The translations under genes were made by a program, and so were the position numbers. From JBBREP01 sp036501845 (lineage in GTDB: Bacteria; Actinomycetota; Acidimicrobiia; IMCC26256; PALSA-610), in the NCBI GenBank assembly GCA_036501845.1, contig DASXZO010000050.1, positions 1 to 17,994 on the forward strand: a stretch of 17,994 bases of DNA. The letters run 5' to 3'. The notes under the pieces are model-generated. The model saw only the letters and a program-made list of their open reading frames with translations. It was not told the DNA's origin and searched no databases. Positions 16,504-17,994 of this stretch are shown here, piece after piece (within the stretch, counting starts at the first letter, position 1; each line of letters opens with the position of its first letter).

Positions 16504-17850
16504 ATGTCGCTCGACGCCATCTTCAAGGCCTACGACATCCGCGGGATCTATCCCGACGAGATCGACGACGACCTCGCGCGCCGCGTAGGCAACGCGTTCG
16601 CCCGCTTCACCGGTGCCGAGACTGTGGTGGTCGGTCACGACATGCGGCCGTCGTCACCCGGTCTGGCCGAGTCGTTCACCGAAGGTGCCACGCTCGCCGG
16701 TGCCGACGTCGTGCAGATCGGGCTGTGTTCCACCGACGTCGTCTACTTCGCGTCGGGCCGGCTCGACGTTCCCGGCGCGATGTTCACTGCGAGTCACAAT
16801 CCGGCGCAGTACAACGGCATCAAGCTGTGTCGCGCGGGTGCCGCGCCCGTCGGCGAAGACACCGGCCTCGCGCAGATCAAGGCGACCGTTGCCGCGGGCG
16901 TGCTCGAAAAGGCGGCAGTTGCCGGTTCGGTCACGAGCGCCGACATGCTTATCGACTTCGGTGCGCATGTGCGCGGCTTCATCGACCCTGCGCAGCTGCG
17001 GCCGTTGCGCGTCGTCGCCGACACTGCGAACGGCATGGGTGGTCTCGTCGTCCCGATCGTGTTCGACACGTTGCCGTTCGACCTCACGGTCCTCTACGGC
17101 GAGCTCGACGGCACCTTCCCGAACCATCCGGCTGATCCGATCCAGGTGGAGAACCTCGCCGATCTGCGCAAGGCCGTGGTCGACAACCACGCCGACATCG
17201 GCCTCGCGTTCGACGGCGACGCCGATCGGGTGTTCCTCGTCGACGACTTGGGTGCGCCGGTGTCGGGGTCGACCACCACGTCGATCGTTGCCAAGTCGAT
17301 TCTCGAAAAGCACCCCGGCGAATCGATCGTGCACAACCTCATCTGTTCACGAGCGGTGCCCGAGATCGTGCGCGAGAACGGTGGCACGCCCGTGCGATCG
17401 CGTGTGGGGCACAGCTTCATCAAGCAGGTGATGGCCGATACCGGTGCGATCTTCGGCGGCGAGCACTCGGCGCACTACTACTTCCGCGACTTCTTCCGCG
17501 CCGACTCCGGGATGCTCGCGGCGCTGCACGTGCTGGCCGCGCTCGGCGAGCAGGACGAGCCGCTCTCGGAACTGATGGCGCAGTACACGCGCTACGCCGC
17601 CTCGGGCGAGGTGAACTCCACCGTGGACGACCCGCGGGCGAAGATGGCCGAGGTCGAGGAGCTCTACGGCGACCGCGAGGACGTCACCACCGACACGCTC
17701 GACGGGCTGACGGTGTCCTTCGCGAACGGCGACTGGTTCAACCTCCGCCCCTCGAACACCGAGCCGCTGCTGCGCCTGAACGTCGAGGCGTCCGACGCCG
17801 GGGCGGTCGCCGCGCTGCGTGACGACGTGCTGGCGGTGGTGCGCCGATGA
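16504..17850 (+). CDS. manB: Phosphomannomutase / phosphoglucomutase
   Basis: A 448-residue alpha-D-phosphohexomutase that interconverts mannose-6-phosphate and mannose-1-phosphate, the precursor of GDP-mannose for envelope mannosides. The N-terminal motif KAYDIRGIYPDEID is followed by the catalytic loop TASHNPAQYNGIK with phosphoserine Ser97, the metal loop DGDADR (Asp237, 239, 241), the sugar-specificity loop GGEHSAHYYF (318-327) and the phosphate-binding RPSNTEP (415-421). All key residues are present and the length is normal. It is 12 bases after the membrane GT-C gene and overlaps the next gene by four bases (ATGA). Activity on glucose as well cannot be excluded; GEHS is typical of bifunctional PMM/PGM. 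Confidence 0.95.
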   Translation: MSLDAIFKAYDIRGIYPDEIDDDLARRVGNAFARFTGAETVVVGHDMRPSSPGLAESFTEGATLAGADVVQIGLCSTDVVYFASGRLDVPGAMFTASHNPAQYNGIKLCRAGAAPVGEDTGLAQIKATVAAGVLEKAAVAGSVTSADMLIDFGAHVRGFIDPAQLRPLRVVADTANGMGGLVVPIVFDTLPFDLTVLYGELDGTFPNHPADPIQVENLADLRKAVVDNHADIGLAFDGDADRVFLVDDLGAPVSGSTTTSIVAKSILEKHPGESIVHNLICSRAVPEIVRENGGTPVRSRVGHSFIKQVMADTGAIFGGEHSAHYYFRDFFRADSGMLAALHVLAALGEQDEPLSELMAQYTRYAASGEVNSTVDDPRAKMAEVEELYGDREDVTTDTLDGLTVSFANGDWFNLRPSNTEPLLRLNVEASDAGAVAALRDDVLAVVRR

Positions 17851-17994
17851 CCGCGGGCCCGCTGGGTCTCGACCCGGTGCTGCTGGAGATCCTGGCCTGC
17901 CCGGCGCCCGACCACGGCGAGCTGCGGCCCGGGACCCCCGACGACGAGTCCGCCTCGGCACTGACCTGTGCCAGCTGCGGGCGGAGCTACCCCG
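17847..17994 (+). CDS. Trm112-family small zinc protein, N-terminal part
   Basis: Begins at an ATGA overlap with the manB stop, so it is translationally coupled; the window cuts it after 49 residues. The visible sequence LLEILACPAPDHGEL (residues 13-27) and LTCASCGRSYP (39-49) is the Trm112/UPF0434 pattern, with Cys18 and the pair Cys41/Cys44 as presumed zinc ligands. Such proteins are small (about 60-90 residues); eukaryotic Trm112 activates methyltransferases, while the role of bacterial ones is unclear. Its place directly after manB is common in actinobacteria. Confidence 0.88.
   Translation, partial: MTAGPLGLDPVLLEILACPAPDHGELRPGTPDDESASALTCASCGRSYP

Overview
The window is GC-rich chromosomal DNA with tightly packed genes, 5'-deazaflavin (F420) biosynthesis genes, a long GT2-type membrane glycosyltransferase followed by a DUF5719 protein, and a manB - Trm112-like pair. 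These features, with TANNNT promoter boxes sitting right at start codons, point to an actinobacterium. An Acidimicrobiia-type lineage is my best guess from composition and neighbourhood, but this is inference. I see no rRNA, tRNA, CRISPR array, phage gene or transposase.

Layout. The left edge (1-122, minus) is the signal peptide of an exported protein cut by the window. From 2612 down to 251 (minus) runs a coenzyme F420 cluster: cofD/fbiA, cofE and a separate nitroreductase that looks like the C-terminal half of mycobacterial FbiB. Upstream on the same strand is a small HbhA-like helical protein (2749-3108) with its own promoter. Divergent from it is a 1152-residue GT2-plus-membrane-domain glycosyltransferase (3280-6738), followed by a membrane-anchored DUF5719 protein (6818-8215). 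An MFS transporter (8227-9657, minus) converges on that pair. Next come a membrane-anchored thioredoxin-like protein (9787-10218, plus), FtsH (10220-12256, minus), a divergent CPBP intramembrane protease (12439-13200, plus) and a 56-residue zinc-ribbon protein (13307-13477, plus). The right end holds a 953-residue polytopic membrane protein of the PTPS-related/GT-C type (13630-16491), phosphomannomutase manB (16504-17850) and the start of a Trm112-family protein overlapping manB by 4 bases.

How it fits together. The two giant membrane proteins, DUF5719 and ManB suggest an envelope glycan locus: ManB makes the mannose-1-phosphate precursor, and the membrane proteins would build or export polymer. 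The middle block (thioredoxin-like protein, FtsH, CPBP protease) reads as membrane protein quality control. The F420 block is separate cofactor metabolism.

The most unusual signals are at gene junctions. An 87-bp repeat occurs twice, each time at the start of a gene, once supplying the start codon and once the ribosome binding site. A 23-bp direct repeat at an 84-base offset separates the glycosyltransferase from DUF5719; collapsing it would restore an overlapping gene junction. There is a four-unit 12-nt tandem array before cofD, and an inverted repeat lies over the promoter of the HbhA-like gene. Several genes also look leaderless.
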